Source of the DNA: an uncultured Prevotellaceae bacterium
GTDB lineage: Bacteria > Bacteroidota > Bacteroidia > Bacteroidales > Bacteroidaceae
Direction: 5' to 3'
DNA: 47,594 nt
Assembly (NCBI GenBank): GCA_946184125.1
Contig: CAMHEL010000012.1
Coordinates: 1 to 47,594, forward strand
Every line of letters starts with the position of its first letter. Position 1 is the stretch's first letter. The translations under genes were made by a program, and so were the position numbers. Of this stretch, positions 17,320-25,412 are shown piece by piece. The notes under the pieces are model-generated. The model ran no database searches. It was not told the origin of the DNA and saw only the letters and a program-made list of their open reading frames with translations.

Positions 17320-17925
17320 ATGGACAAATATCTGATTGTGGGCTTAGGCAACCCCGGAGCGGAATATGCCGAGACCCGACACAACATTGGATACATGGTA
17401 TTGGACGCCTTCGCCAAGGCGTCCAATATTGTTTTCGACGACCGCCGTTACGGCTATGTGGCAGAGACCTCCCTGCGTGGTCGCAAGCTGTTCCTTCTGA
17501 AGCCGACGACGTATATGAACCTGAGCGGCAATGCCGTGCGCTACTGGCTCAACAAGGAGAACATCGACGAGGCTCGCTTGCTGGTGGTGGTCGACGACCT
17601 GTCGCTGCCCCTTGGCGCCCTTCGCCTGAGAGCCAATGGCAGCGCCGGGACGCACAATGGGCTTGGGCACATCCAGCAACTCATAGGCCAGCAGTATGCC
17701 CGTTTGCGCGTGGGCATCGGCAGCGAATTCGCGCGCGGCGCCCAGGTGAACTATGTGCTTGGCCGCTTCGACCCCGATGAGCTGGAAGTGCTCGAGCCAC
17801 AGATAGCCACCGCTGTGGACATCATCAAGAGTTTCGTGCTTGCTGGTGTCGACATCACGATGAACCAATTCAACAAGCGTAAGTATTCACCCCCTAAAAA
17901 ACCTACCGATGGCGAGCAACAATGA
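17320..17925 (+). CDS. pth: Peptidyl-tRNA hydrolase
   Basis: Pth frees tRNA from prematurely released peptidyl-tRNA. The 201-residue protein opens MDKYLIVGLGNPGAEYAETR and has HNIGYMVLDAF with the catalytic His, LLKPTTYMNLSGNAV, VVVDDLSLPLG with the catalytic Asp, and GSAGTHNGLGHIQQLIG. These are the diagnostic segments, complete and in order. The start at 17320 is the family one. A longer in-frame reading from 17233 would run through the end of rplY. Its last 17 bases overlap the Hsp15-like gene, implying coupling. Confidence 0.95.
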   Translation: MDKYLIVGLGNPGAEYAETRHNIGYMVLDAFAKASNIVFDDRRYGYVAETSLRGRKLFLLKPTTYMNLSGNAVRYWLNKENIDEARLLVVVDDLSLPLGALRLRANGSAGTHNGLGHIQQLIGQQYARLRVGIGSEFARGAQVNYVLGRFDPDELEVLEPQIATAVDIIKSFVLAGVDITMNQFNKRKYSPPKKPTDGEQQ

Positions 17926-18328
17926 GGCAAGGATAGACAAATGGCTGTGGGCAGCGCGGATATTCAAGACGCGCTCGATAGCCGCCGATGCGTGCAAGAA
18001 TGGCCGTGTGTCGGTGGGAGGCGTCAGCGTGAAGCCCTCGCGCATGGTGAAGGAAGGCGAGGTGGTGGCTGTCAGGAAGCCCCCCGTCACTTACTCCTTC
18101 CGCATTCTCAAATGCATCGAGAACCGTGTTGGTGCGAAACTTCTCCCTGAGGTGTATGAGAATGTCACCGACCCCCAGCAATACGAGTTGCTGGAGATGA
18201 GCCGCATCAGCGGCTTCGTGGACCGTGCCCGTGGCACAGGCCGCCCGACGAAGAAAGACCGCCGGCAAATGGACGCCTTCATCGACCCAGTCCTCTTCGG
18301 TTTCGACGACGACCCCGAAGAGGATTGA
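17909..18328 (+). CDS. hslR: S4-domain RNA-binding protein, Hsp15-like
   Basis: The 139-residue protein starts with ARIDKWLWAARIFKTRSIAA and GRVSVGGVSVKPSRMVKEGE, a complete S4 RNA-binding domain of the Hsp15 family (about 7-70). A basic middle and an acidic tail (FDDDPEED) follow. Hsp15 binds stalled 50S subunits carrying peptidyl-tRNA and helps recycle them, so being coupled to pth (17-base overlap) makes functional sense as a ribosome-rescue pair. The C-terminal half keeps the segment GRPTKKDRRQMDAF common in Hsp15 proteins. A strong terminator follows. Confidence 0.88.
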   Translation: MASNNEARIDKWLWAARIFKTRSIAADACKNGRVSVGGVSVKPSRMVKEGEVVAVRKPPVTYSFRILKCIENRVGAKLLPEVYENVTDPQQYELLEMSRISGFVDRARGTGRPTKKDRRQMDAFIDPVLFGFDDDPEED

Positions 18329-18379
18329 TGAAAAGAAGATATTGGTGTCCGCCAGTTTTTTTTGACCGACATACAAATC

Positions 18380-18417
18380 AAGGCCGAGTTCCTCGCTTGG
18401 AACTCGGCCTTTTTTTT
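18380..18417 (+). terminator. Intrinsic terminator after rplY-pth-hslR
   Basis: AAGGCCGAGTTCC (18380-18392) pairs perfectly with GGAACTCGGCCTT (18399-18411) around a six-base loop and is followed by a run of T to 18417. This is a textbook Rho-independent terminator for the plus-strand operon. Confidence 0.92.
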
Positions 18418-18421
18418 CATT

Positions 18422-18477
18422 AAAGTAGGTCATCAAAATGATCTGTAACTATCATCCGATTTTTTATCACCTACTTT
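18422..18477. repeat. Hairpin element B between convergent genes
   Basis: AAAGTAGGT at 18422-18430 pairs with ACCTACTTT at 18469-18477, and the arms extend with two mismatches. The first 26 bases after the shared AGGT match element A (11590 on) at 21 of 26 positions. It lies just past the stop of the minus-strand barrel gene, as element A lies past pepT. Confidence 0.65.
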
Positions 18478-18484
18478 CTTACAT

Positions 18485-21400
18485 TTACATCACCATGGAT
18501 GGTCCTCCGAAGCCACCGCCGGGCCGTCCGCCGCCAAAGCCGCCGCCGCCGAAGCCGCCGGGTCTGCCGCCGCCGAAGCCACCGGGCCGTCCACCGCCCT
18601 GACCGCCGGGCCTGCCGCCACCGAAGCCACCCGGAGGCATTGGACCGTCGAAGCCGCGACGCCCACCGAAGCCACCCATGCCATTTCTTCCACCGAAGGC
18701 ATTGAAGCGGTAGATGGCGTGGAGCATGGCATAGCTGCTGATGTTGTTGTACTCCGTATCGCTGCGCTGCATGGCATTGATGACACGGCTGAAGTTGCTC
18801 TGCTCGTGGAGGATGTCATAGAACTGCAAGCTGATGGTGAGAGCGTTGCCCTTGAGGAATGAGTGGCTGATCTGGGCATTCCAGATGAGCTCGTTGGTGT
18901 TCATCGAAGAGTCGTTGTAACCTCTTCTGGAATTCTCGCTGATGCTGGTGCTGAGTGATGAGCCCCAAGGCATATAGAGGTTGACGTTGACTCCGTAAGA
19001 GAACATCCAAGTGTCGAGGTCGCTGCTGCTCTGCAGTTTGTTGCGTGCATGGGTATAAGTGAGCGAGCCGTTGGGCTCCACCTCGAGCCATGAGTTGCGG
19101 TAAGAGAGCGAGAGGCGCTCCATCACGGTTGTGGTGCGGGTAGTGTTCTTCTCCGAGATATTTTTCTCGTTGTTGAAGAGGTAGCTCACATTGTTGGTAT
19201 ATCCCAGGTTGGTGAAGGTGTTGATGTTCCAGTTGCCAATGGAGTCGATGGCAGTGTTGAACATGAATACGCCGTTGAAGTTCCAGTTGCCGTTGATGTT
19301 CTCAGGCCTTGTGATACGTCCACCAGTAGCCTCATTGTATCTCACCATGTTGCTGATGCTGTTGCGCGTGGTGCTGAAGTTGGCGAATGTCATGACCGAG
19401 CGCTGATGGCTCTGAATATAGGTGTTGTAGAAGAGCTGGAAGCTGTTGGTGAACGAGGGTTTCAGTCCCGGGTTACCCATAGTGATGTTGAGCGGTCTGC
19501 TGTCGTCGACAATGTCGAGCAGGTCAGACATACTTGGCTGCGATGTAGTGCCTCGGTACTGGATGCGGAGGTTGCTCATTTGCGAGAAGCGATAGCGGAA
19601 GTCGAGAGTCGGGGACATGTTGGTGACGGTTCTGACGGTATCTGCAAAAACACCCTGGAAGTCCTGCACGTAATGCGAGCGCTGTGGCTGCACCATGAAT
19701 CCGGCATTGAGCTGGAACTTGGGCTGTATCCATCTGTAGGTGACCTGGATGTCGTGGATATAGTTGGTGTACTCCGAATAGCGGCTCTGGTTCTTGTCCT
19801 TATGTGGCTCTAAGCCATCGGTCACTTTGTTAAGATATGGGGCCCAGTTGCGGTACTTGGGCACGATGCCATCAGAGAAGCCGGTGCCTAAATAGCTGAA
19901 GTCGTAGGTGGAGCGGTCGCTCTCATTGTAGCTGTAGTTGTAGCGGTAGCTCAGTTGCAGGAACATGGTCCTTGAGAGCGGCTCGGTATATGCGGTCTGA
20001 AGTGAGTATCCTTTCCTTGTGGATGGTGTCAGACTGTATCGGTTGGTCTGATAGGTGGAGTCGAGTCCGAGAGTGCTCAGGGTCTGGTAGAGCGTGGTGG
20101 TGTTGATGGAGAGGCTGGTGTTGTCGTTGTCGCTGTAGTTGCCATCGACGCGGAAGGTGATGTTTCTCCCCCGGTTGTTGAGCTTGCGGTTGAACTGCAG
20201 CATGCCATTGAGCGAGTTCGACTTGCCGTATGTGAGAGTGACCTCTCCCTGCTGGTTGACGATGACCCTTGTGCTGTCGGCTTTGTATTCTGCGAGTTTC
20301 TTCAGTCCTTCCTCCGTGAGTGGGTCGACGACATAGAGATATGGGTCATCGTTGAAGGTGGCAGAACGCGACGACTGGTTGCCGTCGTTGGATGAGACGG
20401 TGAAACTCGGGCGGAACATGATGTTCGTCATGGAATCGGGTGTCCACTCCAGTCTCATCTGTCCATTCCACGAGTTTCTTCTCGTGTAGTTCTGGTTGAG
20501 GCTGTTGGAGAACGACTTTGTTTTTCCCACGAAGCTCTCGACAGACTGTTTCGACCATATGTCGCCGTTGCTATGGTTCCACCTGACACTTGCGTCAGCC
20601 TTGAGGGTCTTGGAGTTGTCATAGTTCACCTGCAGTCCAATCATCTTCGAGGAGTTAAGGCCGTTGGTGTTGCCGCCCATTCCACGACGTCCACCACCTC
20701 CACCTGGGAATCCCATGTCGTTGGTGTTGTTGGCACTACCCATGAGCATGATTCTATAATTATTTTTGAACAGGGCAGCCATGACACGCTCTGCATATCG
20801 GTCATGCGTTCCGATGGCGAGGTCGATGTTGCTGAAGAATCCCTTGTTCATACCGGCCTTCAGTGCGAAGTCAAGGACGGTCTGCTCCTCGCCATCGTCG
20901 ATGCCAGTGATACGTGCGAGGTCGCTCTTCTCGTCGAATGCCTTGATGCGGTCGACGATAGACGTGGGGAGGTTCTTGAGGGCGGTCTGTGTGTCACCGG
21001 TCATGAACTCCTTTCCGTCGACGAGGATTTTCTTCACCTGCTTGCCGTTAATGGTGATTTGTCCACCTTCATCGACCTGTGCTCCAGGTATTTTCCTGAC
21101 GAGCTCTTCGACGACAGAACCCTCGGGCACGCGGTATGCAGCCGCATTATAGACGAAGGTGTCTTCTTTGACCACCACCTTCGAGGCCATACCTGTGGCG
21201 GTTACCTCCTTGAGGAGGATGGCATCGGTAGCCATGTTCATGGTGCCGAGCTCCACATCCCTGCCTTTAGCGACGGTGACGTTCTTGAAAAGCGTGACAT
21301 AGCCCACGCTTGTGGCTTTGACAATGTAGTTTCCAGTCTTTTCCACTGGGAGTTTGAAGTAGCCCTCATCGTCGGAGAGCACACCGGAAACAAACGTGCT

Positions 21401-21544
21401 GTCACTCTTGAGCAGTGAGATGGTCACCTGGAAGATGCCTTCCTTGGATTCCTTATCCACAATTCTGCCGTTGATGTTCTGCTGGGCGTATGCCGTGGCG
21501 TTGAAAGAGAGCCAAAGGCATAGGCAAGTCAAAAAATATTTCAT
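18485..21544 (-). CDS. TonB-dependent-receptor-like outer membrane barrel protein with Gly-rich C-terminal tail
   Basis: The 1019-residue protein has a signal peptide (LTCLCLWLSFNATAYAQ, about 5-21) and a carboxypeptidase-regulatory-like beta domain (about 23-105; GRIVDKESKEGIFQVTISLL, SDDEGYFKLPVEKTGNYIVK). A plug-like region with KKILVDGKEFM lies at about 125-220, followed by a large barrel of the OMP_b-brl_3 type. The usual TonB box is not obvious and no SusD-like partner is adjacent, so this is not a SusC. The last aromatic strand ends at about residue 950 (AIYRFNAF). The remaining 69 residues are almost entirely GGFGGGRP-type repeats. A transport or assembly role in the outer membrane is inferred, substrate unknown. 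It appears monocistronic. Confidence 0.8.
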   Translation of the reverse strand: MKYFLTCLCLWLSFNATAYAQQNINGRIVDKESKEGIFQVTISLLKSDSTFVSGVLSDDEGYFKLPVEKTGNYIVKATSVGYVTLFKNVTVAKGRDVELGTMNMATDAILLKEVTATGMASKVVVKEDTFVYNAAAYRVPEGSVVEELVRKIPGAQVDEGGQITINGKQVKKILVDGKEFMTGDTQTALKNLPTSIVDRIKAFDEKSDLARITGIDDGEEQTVLDFALKAGMNKGFFSNIDLAIGTHDRYAERVMAALFKNNYRIMLMGSANNTNDMGFPGGGGGRRGMGGNTNGLNSSKMIGLQVNYDNSKTLKADASVRWNHSNGDIWSKQSVESFVGKTKSFSNSLNQNYTRRNSWNGQMRLEWTPDSMTNIMFRPSFTVSSNDGNQSSRSATFNDDPYLYVVDPLTEEGLKKLAEYKADSTRVIVNQQGEVTLTYGKSNSLNGMLQFNRKLNNRGRNITFRVDGNYSDNDNTSLSINTTTLYQTLSTLGLDSTYQTNRYSLTPSTRKGYSLQTAYTEPLSRTMFLQLSYRYNYSYNESDRSTYDFSYLGTGFSDGIVPKYRNWAPYLNKVTDGLEPHKDKNQSRYSEYTNYIHDIQVTYRWIQPKFQLNAGFMVQPQRSHYVQDFQGVFADTVRTVTNMSPTLDFRYRFSQMSNLRIQYRGTTSQPSMSDLLDIVDDSRPLNITMGNPGLKPSFTNSFQLFYNTYIQSHQRSVMTFANFSTTRNSISNMVRYNEATGGRITRPENINGNWNFNGVFMFNTAIDSIGNWNINTFTNLGYTNNVSYLFNNEKNISEKNTTRTTTVMERLSLSYRNSWLEVEPNGSLTYTHARNKLQSSSDLDTWMFSYGVNVNLYMPWGSSLSTSISENSRRGYNDSSMNTNELIWNAQISHSFLKGNALTISLQFYDILHEQSNFSRVINAMQRSDTEYNNISSYAMLHAIYRFNAFGGRNGMGGFGGRRGFDGPMPPGGFGGGRPGGQGGGRPGGFGGGRPGGFGGGGFGGGRPGGGFGGPSMVM

Positions 21545-21654
21545 CTGCTAAATTTGTAATAAAAAAAATCGGCAACTGCCGGCGTTGTTTTACCTTTTGA
21601 CGCATCTTCTACGCCAAAGTTTAAAAGCGGAGAGAAAAAATCTATTTTGGGGAG

Positions 21655-21840
21655 AGGAGACGATAGACTTTAGACGATAGACTTTAGACGATAGACTTTA
21701 GACGCTGAAAATAGGAAATTCCAGGAAACTATAGGAAATTCTAGGAAAACGACCAGAGGCTGACCCCTCTAATCATACGTCTAAACTCCTAAACTCCCAA
21801 ACTCCCTCAAGAATCTCCCAAACTCCCTCAAGAACTTATA
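21655..21840. repeat. Composite low-complexity repeat, copy 2
   Basis: A block of GATAGACTTTAGAC units (21655-21702) is followed by related TAGGAAATTC units and then the anchor AATCATACGTCTAAACTCC at 21771-21789. It ends in CTCCTAAACTCCCAAACTCC-type units. It accounts for about 185 bases of the 440-base gap between the barrel gene and aroB. The rest holds the aroB promoter and no gene. Confidence 0.8.
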
Positions 21841-21873
21841 TTTCCACAAAAATGTCGAAAAGCATGGATAAAA

Positions 21874-21905
21874 TTTGTATTTTCGACAAAAAGGAAGTAT
21901 TTTTG
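21874..21905 (+). promoter_or_regulatory. Promoter for aroB
   Basis: TTTG at 21874-21877 and TATTTTTG at 21898-21905 are 20 bases apart. The leader to the aroB start would be about 75 bases and AT-rich. Confidence 0.75.
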
Positions 21906-21984
21906 CATTTTAAAAGACAAACAGCATCCTAAAAACGTTTATAACTTCAATTTTAAAACTTCATAAAACAAAGGTAAAAAGTCC

Positions 21985-23034
21985 ATGCCAGCAAGAGTCA
22001 TTTTGTCATCATCCCTTCACGAGGATCTTGCCATCGCCCTGTCGGAATGCAGCCATGACAAGTTGTTCGTTCTCACCGACACCACCACCCATCAATTATG
22101 CTGGCCCTTGCTGAGCCGCCATGTCGGCCTTCGCCATGCCCTCCCCATCACAATTGGAGCTACCGACACTCACAAGACGCTCGACACCGCGTCGCAGGTG
22201 TGGCGTGCACTGGGTGATGGCGGTGCATCGCGCCATTCCTGCCTCATCTGTCTCGGCGGCGGGATGGTGACCGACTTAGGTGGCTTCACCGCCTCCACTT
22301 TCAAGCGAGGCATCAACTATGTGAATATCCCCACGACGCTGCTCTCGATGGTCGATGCGTCGGTAGGCGGCAAGACAGGCATCAACTTCAACGGCCTCAA
22401 GAACGAGGTGGGTGTATTCTCCGACCCCACCTTCGTGCTCATCAGCACCCAATTCCTCCGGACCCTCGACAATGCGAACCTCTGCTCTGGCTATGCCGAA
22501 ATGCTCAAGCATGGTCTTATCGCCGACGACGCCACGTGGGGTGAGCTCCTCGCCTTCGACATCCTCTCTCCCGACCTTCCACTCCTCCAGCGGATGGTGG
22601 GGCAGTCGGTATCAGTGAAGGAGCGCATCGTCGAAGAAGACCCCTATGAGCACGGCATCCGCAAGGCGCTCAACCTGGGCCACACCATAGGCCACGCCTT
22701 CGAATCGTGGGCTTTGCGGCAGAACCAGCCCATCCTCCATGGCTATGCCGTGGCCTTCGGTCTGGTGTGCGAACTCTATCTGAGCGCCGTGAAATGCGGC
22801 TTCCCCACCACGAAACTCCGCGCCACCGTCGATTACATCCGGAGCCATTACGGCACCCTTCCCATCACGTGCGACGACTACCCCACCCTTCTTGAACTGA
22901 TGACCCACGACAAGAAGAATATGGGCGGCGTGATCAATTTCACACTTCTTGGCGACGTGGGCGACATCCGCATCAACCAGACAGCCACCCAAAGCGATAT
23001 CGAGGAGTCGATGGACTTTCTCAGAGAGGGCTGA
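21985..23034 (+). CDS. aroB: 3-dehydroquinate synthase
   Basis: AroB converts DAHP to 3-dehydroquinate in the shikimate pathway, using NAD and a metal. In the 349-residue product the NAD-binding and core segments are all present: CLGGGMVTDLGGFTASTFKR, NIPTTLLSMVDASVGGKTGI, ELNxGYAEMLKHG-type (CSGYAEMLKHGLIADD), and the metal-ligand histidines in LNLGHTIGHAFES and LHGYAVAFGL. The gene is monocistronic with its own promoter and is not clustered with other aro genes. The protein is slightly shorter than enterobacterial AroB (about 360 residues), within the normal range. Confidence 0.95.
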   Translation: MPARVILSSSLHEDLAIALSECSHDKLFVLTDTTTHQLCWPLLSRHVGLRHALPITIGATDTHKTLDTASQVWRALGDGGASRHSCLICLGGGMVTDLGGFTASTFKRGINYVNIPTTLLSMVDASVGGKTGINFNGLKNEVGVFSDPTFVLISTQFLRTLDNANLCSGYAEMLKHGLIADDATWGELLAFDILSPDLPLLQRMVGQSVSVKERIVEEDPYEHGIRKALNLGHTIGHAFESWALRQNQPILHGYAVAFGLVCELYLSAVKCGFPTTKLRATVDYIRSHYGTLPITCDDYPTLLELMTHDKKNMGGVINFTLLGDVGDIRINQTATQSDIEESMDFLREG

Positions 23035-23153
23035 AGCCCTTGGCGCTTTCCTCTCACACACCCCCAAAAAATGGCATTAAGCGAGAAAAACTGCACGGCA
23101 TCGACCACCATCCAACTTTTATGATTTTTTAAGAAATTAAAACGTCATTTTTC

Positions 23154-23184
23154 TTTGCCAATTCGGGGAAAGTTTGTAAATTTG
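23154..23184 (+). promoter_or_regulatory. Promoter of duplicated unit, copy 1
   Basis: TTTG at 23154-23157 and TAAATTTG at 23177-23184, spacing 19, form a consensus promoter. The leader is about 140 bases. The block from TTCTTTG to TTTGCA is recognisably related to that of copy 2, although the sequence around it is not. Confidence 0.85.
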
Positions 23185-23331
23185 CACCAAAATTGTAGCG
23201 TAGAGAGACAGCATGAAAAAAAACTGAGACTAAAAACTATCTATTCCTTTTCTGGTTGCCACTCCGCAAAACAGCATTGGAATTACTTTAATTAGGAATA
23301 CATTATATTTATCACTTAAATATTTATGATT

Positions 23332-24888
23332 ATGAGAAAATTTACAAAAGGTTTGTTAATGACGATTGCCGCTTCGGCAATTAGCCTTGGTGCATTCGCT
23401 CAGAGCGAGGCATTCAGCGGCTACTTCCGCGTGATCAACGCCGGCTACCTGAACAATGGCGGCAAGGGCGTTGTGACAGTGTCATCCCCCTCTACCGCAC
23501 AGCCCACGGCTACCATGGAGGAGGCTATCTTCGACCCCGGTACAGTGATGTACATCAACGCTGAGCAGGTTGGCAACAGAGCCGAGACCAGCGCTCCCTA
23601 CATCAACATCAGCCCCAATGACCTCGAGGTCACTCTTCTCCGCTCGCAGGCTGTCGACGCAGCTCAGGCTGTGTATGGTGAAGTTGTCAACGACGTGAAG
23701 GAGTTGTTCGCCACTGCCATTACGAAATTCGGTCTGGATGAAGCTACTCAGGCACAGGTACTTGAGGACATGTTCGTCAACATGAAGATGTACCTTGAGC
23801 CCAACGAAGACGGCACTTGGTATCTGAAGAGCTCGACTCCCGACCTCACTCCTCTTGCTAATGCCATCGGCATGGACCCCAAGGAGTACACTCCTGACCT
23901 GATGGTTGCCTTTATCATCAACAAGCTCCGCGCTGAGGGACAGGAAGAAGCAGCTGCTCAGTTCGAATACTTCACCGCACGTATCCACATGAGCCACACC
24001 TACTACCTCATCGGTGGCGAGGTGAAGACCCCCATTACCGACAAGAACTTGACCGAGCAGGCACACGACGCAGGCACTGAGCCCTTCATCGGCTTCGCCA
24101 ACAACACCAACTACGGTGCTGGCAGCGGTCTGTATCCTGAGATCCAGGTTGCCGGCGACTATGCCAAGTGGATCCTCGTTCCCGTTGACGCACAGAACCC
24201 GTTCAAGGTAGAGGCTTCCCTCGAGGGCTTCCAGGACAAGCACCACTACACCACTGGTTACTTCGACTTCCCCTTCACCTATTCTGGTCAGACCAAGGCC
24301 TACAAGATTGTTGAGCAGCCCGTGCTCGGCGAGTTCAAGACCGCTGACGATGGTTCAAATCCCGTGGCTTACGTGACTCTCGAGGAGTGCGGTGGCACCG
24401 TTGCTGCCCACACCCCCGTCATCATCGAGACCGCTCTCCCCACCACCGCAGTGCTGACTCCGGAGGGTGAGCCCGCTGACGAAGGCGACGCCACCATCAT
24501 GAAGGGTATCTTCTTCCCCCAGGACTTCAACGACACTGGCGACCTCGACGCTGATGAATTCGAATACTTTGCAATGCCTCTCGGCGACTCAGAATTCATC
24601 GCAAGGAAGCTCATCCGCGTCTTCAACACTGGCAAGCAGAGCGTCAACCCCCTCGGCTTCTTCAAGTTCAACGGCACCACCATCAAGGCCAACAAGGGCT
24701 TCATCGTTCTTAGCGAGGAATTGGCAAACGCCAACGTCGCCATCGTCGACGCACAGACCTATGCCGACGGCATCAGCGAGATTGCTACCGAGACCAAGAG
24801 CAACGTCGTCTACGACATCCAGGGCCGCATCGTCGCCAACCCGACCAAGGGTCTCTACATCGTGAACGGCAAGAAAGTCATCAAATAA
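23332..24888 (+). CDS. Exported Prevotella-type protein with Por-like C-terminal segment, copy 1
   Basis: The 518-residue protein has a clear signal peptide (basic MRKFTKG start, hydrophobic LLMTIAASAISLGAFA, cleavage after about residue 22 before QSE). The mature part is acidic and helix-rich around 95-210 and beta-rich after that. The last 35 residues contain VVYDIQGRIV and GLYIVNGKKVIK, resembling the terminal strands of type IX/Por sorting domains, so secretion to the surface is plausible. I do not recognise the catalytic or binding family. The start at 23332 is chosen because the identical second copy begins at this ATG. A methionine two codons earlier (23326) is unique to this copy. The reading frame is identical to that at 25413-26969. 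A 58-residue peptide gene follows 22 bases downstream. Confidence 0.8.
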   Translation: MRKFTKGLLMTIAASAISLGAFAQSEAFSGYFRVINAGYLNNGGKGVVTVSSPSTAQPTATMEEAIFDPGTVMYINAEQVGNRAETSAPYINISPNDLEVTLLRSQAVDAAQAVYGEVVNDVKELFATAITKFGLDEATQAQVLEDMFVNMKMYLEPNEDGTWYLKSSTPDLTPLANAIGMDPKEYTPDLMVAFIINKLRAEGQEEAAAQFEYFTARIHMSHTYYLIGGEVKTPITDKNLTEQAHDAGTEPFIGFANNTNYGAGSGLYPEIQVAGDYAKWILVPVDAQNPFKVEASLEGFQDKHHYTTGYFDFPFTYSGQTKAYKIVEQPVLGEFKTADDGSNPVAYVTLEECGGTVAAHTPVIIETALPTTAVLTPEGEPADEGDATIMKGIFFPQDFNDTGDLDADEFEYFAMPLGDSEFIARKLIRVFNTGKQSVNPLGFFKFNGTTIKANKGFIVLSEELANANVAIVDAQTYADGISEIATETKSNVVYDIQGRIVANPTKGLYIVNGKKVIK

Positions 24889-24910
24889 CATTAAACGCAT
24901 TTACTGAATT

Positions 24911-25087
24911 ATGAAGAAACAATATACAAGCCCGGTTTGCAAGGTCATGACCTTGAGCCTGAAGCACAATGTGCTCAATGAGCTTCTCGGAAACGTCTCA
25001 TTCGTGCCCGTCGGTGATATCGAGGGTGACGGCCAGTACGAGGATGCAGTTGGTGACATGTTCAGCAACAAGAGCGTTTGGGAGTAA
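24911..25087 (+). CDS. 58-residue MKKxYxxP/KSVW peptide, copy 1
   Basis: This short reading frame starts MKKQYTSPVC, has a hydrophobic VLNELLGNVSF middle and an acidic Gly/Asp part, and ends NKSVWE. It has no signal peptide or membrane helix. The evidence that it is real is threefold. It is preserved in both copies of the duplicated unit, it lies between a secreted-protein gene and a strong terminator, and a 59-residue protein at 30831 shares MKKxYxxP, a following LL and KSVW. Bacteroidetes genomes contain many unnamed short proteins with this type of start and an acidic Trp-containing end. Function is unknown to me. Candidates are a secreted signal or toxin-like peptide, or a small cytoplasmic partner. 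Confidence 0.7.
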   Translation: MKKQYTSPVCKVMTLSLKHNVLNELLGNVSFVPVGDIEGDGQYEDAVGDMFSNKSVWE

Positions 25088-25093
25088 TAAAAT

Positions 25094-25146
25094 CTCAAAT
25101 ATAAAAAAGGTGGTGGGCCATGCTCACCACCTTTTTTATATTTGAG
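25094..25146. terminator. Intrinsic terminator of duplicated unit, copy 1
   Basis: A perfect 22-bp stem (25094-25115 with 25125-25146, core AAAAAAGGTGGTG / CACCACCTTTTTT) surrounds a nine-base loop. The A-run before and T-run after make it work in either direction. The core is shared with the terminator of copy 2, but the outer part and loop differ. Confidence 0.9.
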
Positions 25147-25235
25147 GTTTGAGATTTGAGGTTTGAGATTTAGGATTAGACCCCAAAGCTCAATTCTCAA
25201 AACTAATCAAAAACCTCAAATCTCAGACCAAAACG
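25138..25235. repeat. TTTGAGATTTGAGG repeat spacer
   Basis: Head-to-tail variants of TTTGAGGTTTGAGAT run from 25141, and their complement (CCTCAAATCTCAG) appears at about 25211-25226, so the spacer can fold back. It lies in the 325-base gap between the two copies, which otherwise holds only the terminator and the second promoter. Confidence 0.7.
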
Positions 25236-25305
25236 CTGTTCCTGGATAAGAAATCATGAAAAAGCGTAAGAAAAAATATATTTTTAAAATTTATTATCAA
25301 TTTTC

Positions 25306-25336
25306 TTTGTCAATTCAGAAAGAGTTTATAAATTTG
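25306..25336 (+). promoter_or_regulatory. Promoter of duplicated unit, copy 2
   Basis: TTTG at 25306-25309 and TAAATTTG at 25329-25336, spacing 19. The leader is about 70 bases, half that of copy 1, so the two identical coding units may be expressed differently. Confidence 0.85.
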
Positions 25337-25412
25337 CAACGGATTTGGTGCAAACCTATCCTGTCGAAAGATTCTATCTTTTCAATTAATCATAACCATT
25401 TCATTTAAAATC

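Larger units (their letters stand above)
23332..25092 (+). repeat. 1761-bp duplicated unit, copy 1
   Basis: From the ATG to eight bases after the TAA of the peptide gene began (TAATAAAA), this stretch repeats at 25413-27173 with a constant offset of 2081 bases. I found no difference between them. Flanks diverge at once on both sides (T versus C just before the ATG; T versus G just after). Confidence 0.95.

Noticed and set aside
18485..21544. SusC-type glycan transporter
   Set aside because: No SusD-like gene follows, the plug signature is not SusC-like, and the gene stands alone.
21655..21840. Possible CRISPR or IS terminal repeats in the TAGAC/CTCC arrays
   Set aside because: Units are 6-15 bases long, degenerate and without spacers. 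No transposase is nearby.
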